The notes under the pieces were generated by a model that worked only from the letters and a program-made list of their open reading frames with translations, was not told where the DNA came from and made no database searches. A program made the position numbers and the translations under genes. Of a stretch of 11,405 bases of DNA, positions 1-6,539 are shown piece after piece (positions within the stretch are counted from its first letter, which is position 1; every line of letters starts with the position of its first letter). This DNA comes from Phoronis ovalis (Eukaryota; Phoronida; Phoronidae): assembly GCA_028565635.1 (NCBI GenBank), contig JAOXYB010053456.1, positions 1 through 11,405 of the forward strand, written 5' to 3'.

Positions 1-551
1 TTCATTTTCTCCTTTGCTTTTTGATCCCTCTCCCTGACAATAGCATCATGATCATTCGAGCAATTGCTACCAGGCAATTCTGGTAATTTAGTTTTCGGTT
101 CCTTGCCAAAGAGCAAAAAATGAGGCGAAAACTGAGTCGTAGAATGCGGCATGGCACGATATACCCTCAAAAATCTGTACAGTTCTTGTTTCCAACTCTT
201 ATGTTGTACATGAGCGGCGCAGATAGATTTCATGATCGGCTTATTGAATGCTTCAGCTTGGGCGTTGGCCTTAGGCCAAAGTGGTGTGATTCTGCGATGT
301 TTAACACCACACGAGAGCATAAATGATTTCCACAGTGAACTTCTGAACTGTGGCCCATTGTCAGTTTTTACGATCTCAGGATATCCAAACAATGAAAATA
401 TCTTGTCAACAACCGGAATAACTGACTCAGTAGTAGTACATCTGATGACTTCCACAACCGCGTAGCGCGAATACTCATCGGTTATAACAAGTAACGAATC
501 ACCGGACGGCAAAGGTCCACAAAAATCCATGCTAAGATTACGCCACGGTCC
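1..551 (-). pseudogene. Ty3/gypsy integrase catalytic core (rve, DDE), partial
   Basis: One frame is open from about 551 down to the window edge, so the C-terminus is missing. It begins with a PWRNLSMDF-like start of the integrase core. The three acidic catalytic residues are visible: Asp at 525-527 (in MDF), Asp at 360-362 (in TDNGPQF) and Glu at 252-254 (in AQAEAFN). The second Asp and the Glu are separated by 35 residues, the classic D,D(35)E spacing of retroelement integrases. This is the best preserved part of the element: no internal stop over about 180 codons. It is disconnected from the upstream zinc-binding domain by a frameshift near 549-563. The domain would join element DNA ends to host DNA. 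Taken alone the catalytic core looks intact, but the broken pol frame means it is not made in its normal context. Confidence 0.9.
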
Positions 552-1086
552 ACTCGGACATGTGTAACGATTCAAATTCACGCCGATTGCTGTTTGCCTG
601 ACACGGAATACAACCACGGACGGCGGTCTCGACATAATCATTCATTTTCGGGAACCACACTTTACTTCGCAGCAACGCTTTAGTCTTGGTGATACCCTGG
701 TGACCCTCGTGAGCTAGCGCTATAACTTGTTTGCGAAGACTTTCCGGAATGACCATCTTGTTGTCAAATAATAACACATTATGTTCGGTGTTGATGCACA
801 ATGAGTCCTTCGCATTACGGAAACTAACGAACGAATCGTTATCGATGTTGATGTTAGTCCATTGTTCACTATTGACCATAGACATGACTGACTGCATCAC
901 GCTGGCGCTTGCGCATTTTATCTCCTCAAGAGACATAGCATTGGGGGTCGAAGCATACGCAACAAAGTTCACATACTCCTCGGCGATAACCTGTTCTCTA
1001 CTAGTCGGTTTGTCAAACTTGACCGGATGACGCGACATGTACGTAATCTGCGGGATTGTCCTTCCCAGGACCGTATTTAATGTCAA
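538..1086 (-). pseudogene. Ty3/gypsy integrase N-terminal zinc-binding domain with RNase H-integrase linker
   Basis: This 182-codon open segment holds the HHCC zinc-binding domain. The histidines are in an AHEGHQG motif (residues 126 and 129, about 700-711) and the cysteines in a CIPC motif (residues 159 and 162, about 601-612). KTKALLRSKVWFPKM lies between them, typical of gypsy integrases. The first part, with a YMSRHP motif near residues 16-21, matches the tail of the RNase H domain and the linker before integrase. The true frame enters near 1040, where a four-base GTAC duplication separates it from RNase H. It leaves near 555, where the frame shifts just before the catalytic core and runs into an early stop. 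The annotated first Met (1086) lies in the broken junction and is not a real start. Confidence 0.88.
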
Positions 1087-1107
1087 AACGATATGGTTGC
1101 AGTCTCA

Positions 1108-1387
1108 ACGAGCAATACGAGCCGGCGGAAACGGTTTGTCAAAAATGTAAACTAACGGACGATGATCAGTAATGACGGTAAACACGGTTCCGCTTAAGAA
1201 CACGTTAAAGTGTTCACACGCCCATACTATGCTAAGAGCCTCACGTTCTGTCTGAGAGTACTTCTGTTCAACATCTGTCAGTGCTCGGCTAGCATAACAG
1301 ACTGGATGTCCAGCTTGTGTAAGTATGCCAGCTATGCCTACTGGACTTGCATCGACGTATACTTCGGTGATCTTGTTAGTGACGTGT
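1108..1387 (-). pseudogene. Ty3/gypsy RNase H domain, broken at both ends
   Basis: In the frame whose codons start on the minus strand at 1110, 1113 and so on, a complete RNase H core can be read without a stop. It contains VYVDASP with the catalytic Asp at 1351-1353, TEREAL with the catalytic Glu at 1240-1242 and ITDHRPL with an Asp at 1165-1167. These are the expected D-E-D carboxylates that bind metal and cut RNA in RNA:DNA hybrids. The frame ends in a TGA at 1105-1107, where the family normally continues into a conserved RLQPY segment. That segment is present immediately downstream in another frame, so the TGA comes from a small deletion. The upstream join to the connection domain is also shifted, near 1383-1390. 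No Met-initiated ORF covers this domain. Confidence 0.87.
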
Positions 1388-1667
1388 CAAAGTAAGCTAG
1401 AATTGCTTTTTCGGACAATGCATCTTTAATTTTTTGAAACGCTTGTTCTTCTGTATTGGTCCACTGCCATGTTGTGTCCTTGCGTGTTAAATTTCTGAGG
1501 GGCTCGGATATGGTCGCAAAGTTTTCGATGAAGCGGGCTGAGTACTGCGCCATACCCAGAAATGATCGCATTTCAGACACGTTCGTGGGTGTTGAAGATT
1601 CCTTCAACGCTCTCACCTTTTCAGGACTCGGTTTTAGACCATCTTTGCTGAATACGAAACCGAAAAA
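1388..1667 (-). pseudogene. Ty3/gypsy RT thumb/connection segment
   Basis: This piece links reverse transcriptase to RNase H. It contains the motif RSFLGMAQYSARFI, followed by ISEPLRNLTRKD, WQWT and QAFQKIKDAL, all hallmarks of the region after the RT palm in gypsy-type pol. Upstream, the segment matching FSKDGLKPSPEKV is readable in the same frame back to about 1667. There a frame change separates it from the RT palm. At its 3' end it runs into the wrong frame near 1387, just before RNase H, and terminates at 1338. It has no independent start; a GTG near 1616 is only an apparent start inside the domain. Confidence 0.86.
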
Positions 1668-2045
1668 CTATTTCCGATTTCCTGAACGCACACTTCGCGG
1701 GATTAACGGTTAATCCGGAGTCACTGAGTTTCTTCAAGGTATCATATAATGCACGATCGTGATCTTGCATGTTTTTGCCAAATACAATGATGTCATCGCT
1801 TACGTTTCTAGCACCGTTAACATCCTGAATTACTGTCTGAATAGTGTACTGAAATATTTCGGCTGCAGAGTTTATACCAAAACTCAGTCGCTTATATTGA
1901 TACAGTCCACAGTGCGCAGAAAATGTCGTAATGTACCTGGATTCTGGTTTCAGAACAAGCTGATGGTATCCGGACCGTAAATCAATTTTACTGAAAACCA
2001 ACGCATCTTTCATGTCAGTTATCAAGTCCTCGAGCATAGGAGTGA
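1668..2045 (-). pseudogene. Ty3/gypsy reverse transcriptase palm with SDD catalytic box
   Basis: The open segment (1621-2037) carries the RT palm. It has SKIDLRSGYHQL with a catalytic Asp at about 1981-1983, then FGINSAAEIFQ. It also has a VSDDIIVFG box, the YxDD motif with Ser-Asp-Asp, whose two Asp codons are at about 1795-1797 and 1792-1794. SDD in place of YxDD is common in this gypsy group. After KCAFRKSEIVF the frame slips near 1667 and reads nonsense to a stop at 1621. At the upstream end it is separated from the fingers segment by a frame change and apparent loss of a few codons near 2045. The catalytic aspartates are all present, so the element died by frame breaks and not by loss of these residues. 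Confidence 0.9.
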
Positions 2046-2400
2046 CATTATCGCTTTGTTCGGTTCTCGCATGTCATCAACACACAAGCGGATTTCGTTC
2101 GGGTTTTTTGGTTTCTACTAAGCTCGAAATCCAATCGGTGGGACCAGTCACTTTCTCAATAATGTCCTGTTTCTCAAGCTTCTTGAGTTCGGCAGCTACT
2201 TTGTCGCGAAGGTGAAACGGGATTCGACTATGTTTTCTCGCAACAGGAGGTACGGAATCATTTATGTGTAAACTGACTTCAAAGTCCTTGAGTTTACCTA
2301 TACCGTTGCTCAGTTTCGGATATTGATCAAGTATTGACGAGTGCACTTGATTAACGGTTATTTTGAGAATACCAAGCTCTTTAGCGGTGTGTTCACCGAG
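2046..2400 (-). pseudogene. Ty3/gypsy protease tail and RT fingers segment
   Basis: Starting at about 2400 the frame reads LGEHTAKELGIL, matching the conserved end of a gypsy aspartic protease. It is followed by a linker (GIGKLKDFEV) and the RT fingers: ARKHSRIPFHLRDKV, ELKKLEKQDIIEKV and a degenerate version of the segment leading to the KKP motif. The protease active site itself is absent, so the copy is truncated just before the end of protease. The frame breaks near 2085-2100. The next motif (IRLCVDDMREPNKAI) continues in a different frame to about 2045, where a second break occurs. The 5' limit near 2400 coincides with a fall in GC content and with the end of the coiled-coil exon of the neighbouring gene. 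Confidence 0.82.
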
Positions 2401-2980
2401 TTTCCAGAAGCTTTTTTTGCTCTCCCTTGTCGACTTCTATTTTATTATTCAAAACACCTATTTCTTTCATATTTTCTCCAACTAGCTGCTGCAAGTAAGC
2501 ATTTTGTGATTCTAGGTTGTGAATTTTCTTCCTTGCAGACTCAATTCTCTTCTAAACTAAGGTGTTAAAGCATATTACTGTTTTCAGTACTTACAGATCT
2601 GGTGTCTTCAAACTTGGCTGGGGGACTCGCCTCAAAAACCTGTATCGCTTCCTCTGTACTGATTTCTAATATTTCACTGGCCTCGTCACTTTCAGACTAA
2701 TCAGATTGATATACAAAGAAAGGAAAATATATCAATATAACAATCAATTTACAAAGAACAGGTAGTATCTTGAAAATGATATTTTTCATAAATGTGTAAG
2801 GATTTCAAATATAAGGATATAACACAACTTGCTTAATATATAACTTTCAAGTAATAAAAGGACTATTGACATTACTGTGTTTAACAATGGTAACTTTAGT
2901 GATTATCATATTGCACTTACATTTAAAATATTTTCAGAGAAAAGAGAGTCACTATAGTTGAACGGTTCAGGTTCATACAT
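2393..2980 (-). CDS. Candidate three-exon gene for a small acidic coiled-coil protein, ending at the retroelement junction
   Basis: I do not recognise this gene. The model is ATG 2978-2980; exon 1 2921-2980 (20 codons); exon 2 2595-2696 (34 codons); exon 3 2393-2551 (52 codons plus TGA). Both introns are phase 0. Donors are GTAAGT at both sites; the acceptors follow TTAG and TTTAG. The introns are 224 and 43 nt. Exon 1 is MYEPEPFNYSDSLFSENILN and exon 2 is acidic (SESDEASEILEISTEEAIQ). Exon 3 is a regular heptad coiled coil (IESARKKIHNLESQNAYL onward) with Ile/Leu/Val at most a/d positions and an Asn at one a position, as in leucine zippers. No full basic region is present, so calling it a bZIP factor would be a guess. 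The last codons and the stop lie where the Ty3/gypsy element begins, so the original C-terminus is probably lost. An acidic stretch in another frame just upstream (GDAYEYNSDQ, about 2985-3015) suggests the real N-terminus may be longer and split by a one-base change. Confidence 0.45.
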
Positions 2981-3459
2981 TGATCGCTATTATATTCATA
3001 AGCATCACCAGACAATTCATTCAGTAAAAAAAACATTGCTGTAACTAAATGCAAATTATTACATAAACAATTAAGATCTAAGACAGATTGAGATACCAGC
3101 AGTGCCACTAATCAAGTAAAATCAGATAATTTTGTCACGTAAAATATTGCCAAGTTATAGAAAGAAAGCGAGACAATGCCGGAGTCGCCTATTGAATTAT
3201 CTAAATTAACCCATGACAAATTCCGCCCTGAATAAAAAATTGTAAGTCATACTTTGAACAACCAATTTTCACAATAAATCCATAATAACTGGTACTTTTG
3301 AGACAATACTTATGTACATTATTCTTTTTAAGAGATCTGCATAAATTGTATGAGCATCAAGATCAACTCAAAAACTCTGTTATTATATAATTATGCTGCC
3401 TTAAAACTTTAAATTATAGAAATAATTCTATTGTGTTGACATATATATTCATGTCATTA
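2981..3459. other. AT-rich non-coding DNA upstream of the candidate coiled-coil gene
   Basis: A possible splice acceptor (TTGCATTTAG on the minus strand, at about 3045-3054) could define the 5' edge of the candidate gene's first exon. I see no clear promoter element. Apart from that, this stretch shows no coding signal on either strand. Confidence 0.4.
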
Positions 3460-3740
3460 CAGGGATAGGCAACTGCAGCCACAAAACTTTTTAGAATGAC
3501 GTTTGACATCTAATTACTTCAATTATTTCTCATCTATACTTCATATTTTGCCCCCTATTTAAACAACTATTTTTAATATGAACAGTTCTTGGTTATTAAA
3601 GGCTGCCATAAACTCCTGAAAGTTTCCATCCTTTCCTTAAATACTTGCTTCCTCAACTCCTTTTATTGGGATGTTATTTTTCTTTCTTCAAACTAGAAGA
3701 ACTTAAGTCGTCAACCTATAATGTGTGGCTGCTTTATGGG
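3460..3740. mobile_element. Possible non-autonomous hAT-like element remnant
   Basis: CAGGGATAGGCAACTGC at 3460-3476 resembles the terminal inverted repeat tips of hAT transposons, which commonly begin CAGGGGT(A/G)GGCAAC. About 250 bases on, near 3724-3733, TGTGGCTGC is complementary to the continuation of that tip (GCAGCCACA at 3475-3483), but the outermost bases of this end do not match. No transposase is encoded between them. No clean 8-bp target duplication is visible. This is a suggestion only. Confidence 0.22.
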
Positions 3741-4015
3741 TGCCACATTTTTGCTAATGATTTCCCTTTTCATATTAAAAAAAATGTTTATTATTAACCT
3801 ATAATTTGACTATAGATACTGCTTAATGCCGTAATATGACTTCAATCACTTCAGAACCTGTTGACAGTACCAGACTTATAGTCTTTATATCCCAAAATAT
3901 CTAACTGTCCAACCGCAGCCACCAATGTTACGATAGTGCACACAGAAGGACAAGACAGTTGAGAAAACAGTGCTACAGGCACCCAAAGCGAAAATAAGCA
4001 AAATGAGGATAAACT
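3741..4015. other. Non-coding AT-rich stretch
   Basis: I see no gene, RNA or clear repeat here. It separates the possible hAT-like remnant from the coding remnants that follow. Confidence 0.4.
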
Positions 4016-4215
4016 TCATGATGCTTTATGGACATGTCTCGCATTTAACCCCATGCCAAGTGCTATAGTAGTGAACACAAGTACAATTCTCTTTAATACA
4101 CAATTTTTAAAAATTAATGATGGTTTCTTGCATGCATGGTGTTGTGACAACATGGTATATTGGTTGAACATGTTTTCAGGCTTTTTTTCCTCACCATTGT
4201 ATTTGAGGTTTCCTT
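4016..4215 (-). pseudogene. Possible helicase C-terminal domain remnant (superfamily 2, RecQ-like motif)
   Basis: The minus-strand frame ending at 4016 reads ...RIVLVFTTIALGMGLNARHV before a stop. A hydrophobic strand followed by TxAxGMGxN is the pattern of motif V in RecQ-like and related superfamily 2 helicases. It normally follows a helix like the one read here just upstream. No other helicase motif is found: the P-loop, DExH box and motif VI are absent, and the frame stops just after motif V. It is therefore a fragment, perhaps of a retrocopy or transposon-borne helicase. The rest of the ORF upstream (4215-4264) shows no helicase character. The call rests on one motif and could be chance. 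Confidence 0.3.
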
Positions 4216-4269
4216 GTAGAACTGGAATAGATGATTGGATGAAAATATGTGTATATATACACAATTATA

Positions 4270-4700
4270 AGTAAAAATTGCATCTTTACTCCAGCTGTTC
4301 CTTTCAAAGTCAATCATCTGATTTAAGTTATCTTCTTGCTGTGTAAAGTTTGATCTCTGTTGTACTAGATGTTCTACTAGAATATAGGATTCACCCATAG
4401 TTTTCATGGTTCCTGTATGATCACTTTTTTCAGCAAGCTCTAGGTGTTTGCTGTATATGTGTTGGTACATGTCAACCCTTGTTCATCAAGCACTTCTGTA
4501 AGGTCCTTCATGTCCACAGTATAATTGAAGTCTTCCAGTACAGTTTGCAATGTTTTTCAGAGACAGAGACAAAGTTTAGGAAATCCTTAACCTACGCTTT
4601 TATTCATTGGTACTCCTAAGGCTGCTTGATTCATAAAAAGTGCAGCCTAATTAGAAAGTATCTGCATAGTTTGTAGCCACATGTTGTAATTCTCACTATT
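4270..4700 (-). pseudogene. Unidentified coding remnant, helical, with stops and a frameshift
   Basis: The minus strand here looks once-coding. An upstream part reads TLQTVLEDFNYTVDMKDL then TEVLDEQG (about 4480-4555). After a frame change near 4472 it continues as MYQHIYSKHLELAEKSDHTG, then ESYILVEHLVQQRSNFTQQ and NLNQMIDFERNSW down to about 4285. The protein would be helical, polar and probably coiled. A GTAAAG donor-like site follows the FERNSW segment. Further upstream (4555-4700) the first frame continues with protein-like sequence interrupted by three stops (MWLQTMQILSN, MNQAALGVPMNKS). Multiple stops plus a frameshift without clear introns fit a decayed processed pseudogene or an old exon cluster. 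I do not recognise the family. Confidence 0.33.
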
Positions 4701-5317
4701 GCATTCCATTGTTTGTCAAGGGAATGGTATTTTGCTAACTGTCAAAAGTGTTTTTTAGCATATAAAGATTATTCCCAAAATTCAGATATACTACTTTCTC
4801 GCAAGACACCGTGCAGTTAATCTGGAACCTCAATTATTGTGTTAACAGACAATACTTTGCTTATACGGTGGCGTAAAAATGCAATATTTATGTGTAATAA
4901 CGCAATACTATCTCATTGTTACGATACGTTTTTTTATGTGCCACTAAATTGCTTTCTTAATTTTACTTTTAGAGTAGTTACAGATCCAAATAGGGTACTG
5001 CCTGTATTCTAACTGTTGTTCAACAGTTCCAGATTAAGTTCTTGCTTTCAAGTTTGGTTATATTGAATTTATTGAAAACTGGCCCTCTAGGGGATGGAAA
5101 TATAATTATTGTTTCACAATGCATGTGAAAATAATCTCACAAAAATTTGATTTCTTTAATTTCTTCATCAAAAGCGAACATGTTAACCTATACTTTATTG
5201 TTAAAAAGTACTTGAACATGCAATGCACAATTCTTTTTATGGGGAATCAAATGTGTGGTTTAAGTACAACTAATGGTGGTAAATTATGAGATGTCTTCAG
5301 AGAAAAAAATGATGCAT
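4701..5317. other. AT-rich non-coding stretch
   Basis: I see no gene, repeat or RNA structure that I can support. Open frames here are short and of low complexity. Confidence 0.4.
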
Positions 5318-5347
5318 ATATTCAAAAATATTCAGAAATATTCAAAA
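5318..5347 (+). repeat. Three copies of a 10-bp tandem repeat
   Basis: The unit ATATTCAAAA occurs three times in a row, the middle copy with one change (ATATTCAGAA). It is a simple sequence repeat in AT-rich DNA with no sign of function. Confidence 0.85.
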
Positions 5348-5721
5348 TTTCTACCATTATTTATTCTCACATTATCATGATATCAATTCTCTTAGTTATA
5401 ATTGTACTGCAACATTCAAAATCTGCTGTTTCTCCAAAAGTAGCAATAACTGAAAACAACATCTCCCAGCTGTTTGTGAAACCATCTACTGATAGAGTAC
5501 ACAAAACTTACCAGATTGTAAAAACAAAATTACCACTGGTGATAATCCATCAAAATACAAATCATTTGTGAATATGAGCATGATTTTCAAAAAAATAATT
5601 ACTTTTTCACTTAATATAAACATTTATGATATAAAATGGAAGTATACATAAATTGTTACATTTGTTCTCTTCACTAAACCAGCTGTCAATTTGAGAATAT
5701 CAGAAAACACATTTGACTTAC
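5348..5721. other. AT-rich stretch with no supported gene
   Basis: A plus-strand frame at 5377-5571 begins with a hydrophobic run (MISILLVIIVLQ) that resembles a signal peptide. It has no splice or composition support and is probably chance. On the minus strand a GTAAGT donor-like site at about 5506-5511 follows a short open stretch, but no matching acceptor is convincing. Confidence 0.3.
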
Positions 5722-5814
5722 AGATACGGTTCTGACAATGACAGCAGTTTATGAAACCAAACTTGCACTGGTGGAATGTACAATTAAAGCACTGATCCGG
5801 AATGTTTCTAGCTA
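5722..5814 (-). CDS. Possible isolated Cys-rich exon of an unknown gene
   Basis: On the minus strand an acceptor (AAAATTCTAG) and a strong donor (GTAAGT) bracket 93 nt that read open in one frame with phase 1 at both ends, so the exon is symmetric. The peptide is rich in cysteine and histidine: QCFNCTFHQC followed by INCCHCQNR, giving C-x2-C-x4-C-x6-C-C-x-C. This spacing suggests metal binding or disulfides, but it matches no family I can name. No partner exon is identified nearby. It lies downstream of the plastin 3' end on the same strand, so it would belong to a separate gene or be a relic. Confidence 0.25.
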
Positions 5815-6371
5815 CTAGAATTTTACAAATAATCTTTTGTTGGAAAATTAATTTATTACCTATCAGGAAACTAAACACTTTGGTTCATAATATAACAAAG
5901 GATAAATATGATATAATATAATATTGGAAAATTAAAATAACTTTCACCCTAGAGAACAAACTATGTTATATCCAAAGAAGAATTTACAGCACTATTAAGT
6001 ATAAAATTTGAAATTTATAACAAAAGACCGTTTTGACTGAAAACAATGCGTAATTTGTAAGTGCATACTATTATATGTATAAAAATAATTTCGAAATCAA
6101 CAAATTGATACTTTAATCACGGAATATGAACGAAAATTAGCTATATAACCATGATAACTTTCTATGAACACTACCTGAAACACAGACTTAGAATACAAAT
6201 AATATGCTTTAGGAGTTAACAACTCTTATGTAACTACTAAACTGACTAACAGGTGTCAACAAACGCCACATATTTATGGAAAATAATCACATTAAGCTAA
6301 AGTTGATGATGCCAGCAATTTAAGTCTGTACACATTGTATAAAGCGGGAAGATCTGTTGTACTCGTGAAAT
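5815..6371 (-). other. Plastin 3' UTR and downstream AT-rich DNA
   Basis: The sequence following the plastin stop codon is non-coding. The nearest poly(A) signal-like hexamer on the minus strand is ATTAAA at 6112-6117, about 255 nt after the stop. A canonical AATAAA appears only at 5852-5857. The UTR end cannot be fixed from sequence alone. Confidence 0.4.
6112..6117 (-). promoter_or_regulatory. Candidate poly(A) signal (ATTAAA) for plastin
   Basis: ATTAAA, the commonest variant of AATAAA, occurs on the minus strand about 255 nt past the plastin stop. In AT-rich DNA this hexamer is expected by chance, so the call is tentative. Confidence 0.22.
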
Positions 6372-6539
6372 TTAGTTTTCACTCTTCTGCTGAGGTTGGT
6401 AACCTTTAATCATAAGACAGGCAAAGACTGTCATCACCATCTTTGGTTTAACCTCAACAATATCTTCAGGAAGAGCATAGATGCGGCAACCAATTTTACG
6501 TGCCATTGAAATGGCATACTTGGCATTAGCTAATTTGTC
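6372..6539 (-). CDS. PLS: Plastin terminal coding exon (end of CH4 and C-terminus)
   Basis: 56 codons including TAA at 6372-6374, starting in phase 0 after the acceptor CTATTTTATAG-like site. It reads [20 protein letters not shown] through [16 protein letters not shown], the last helices of CH4, then a short charged tail ([11 protein letters not shown]). Confidence 0.95.
   Translation of the reverse strand, partial: DKLANAKYAISMARKIGCRIYALPEDIVEVKPKMVMTVFACLMIKGYQPQQKSEN

Larger units (their letters stand above)
1..2400 (-). mobile_element. pol: Degenerate Ty3/gypsy LTR retrotransposon, pol region, 5'-truncated and running off the left edge
   Basis: Read on the minus strand, the domains follow the Ty3/gypsy pol order: protease C-terminal tail (about 2360-2400), reverse transcriptase (about 1670-2340), connection and RNase H (about 1108-1660), integrase zinc-binding domain (about 600-715) and integrase core (1-551). 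RT before RNase H before integrase separates it from Ty1/copia. The frame is broken at about seven places (near 2090, 2045, 1667, 1387, 1107, 1040 and 555), so no full polyprotein can be made. No gag and no LTR lie in the window; the 3' LTR would be left of position 1. The 5' side stops abruptly near 2400 against AT-rich host DNA. This block is clearly richer in GC and CpG than the rest of the window. Similarity to gypsy elements of invertebrates is by recognition only; the clade is not assigned. Confidence 0.93.

Noticed and set aside
120-465. Plus-strand open frames opposite the integrase core.
   Set aside because: They are antisense shadows of the minus-strand integrase, which has a complete D,D(35)E signature.
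731-2215. Several plus-strand frames of 60-99 codons across the pol region.
   Set aside because: They are antisense to recognisable RT, RNase H and integrase domains and have no content of their own.
2393-2551. Calling the coiled-coil exon a bZIP transcription factor.
   Set aside because: The heptads and a central Asn fit a zipper, but the conserved basic region with its NxxAAxxxR-type signature is missing.
3176-3235. A 19-codon plus-strand frame starting ATGCCGGAG, richer in GC than its surroundings, followed by a GTAAGT.
   Set aside because: An in-frame TAA precedes the donor-like site and nothing nearby continues it, so it is not supported as an exon.
5377-5571. Plus-strand frame with a signal-peptide-like start.
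   Set aside because: No homology is recognisable, the composition is AT-rich like the surrounding DNA, and there is no promoter or splice context.
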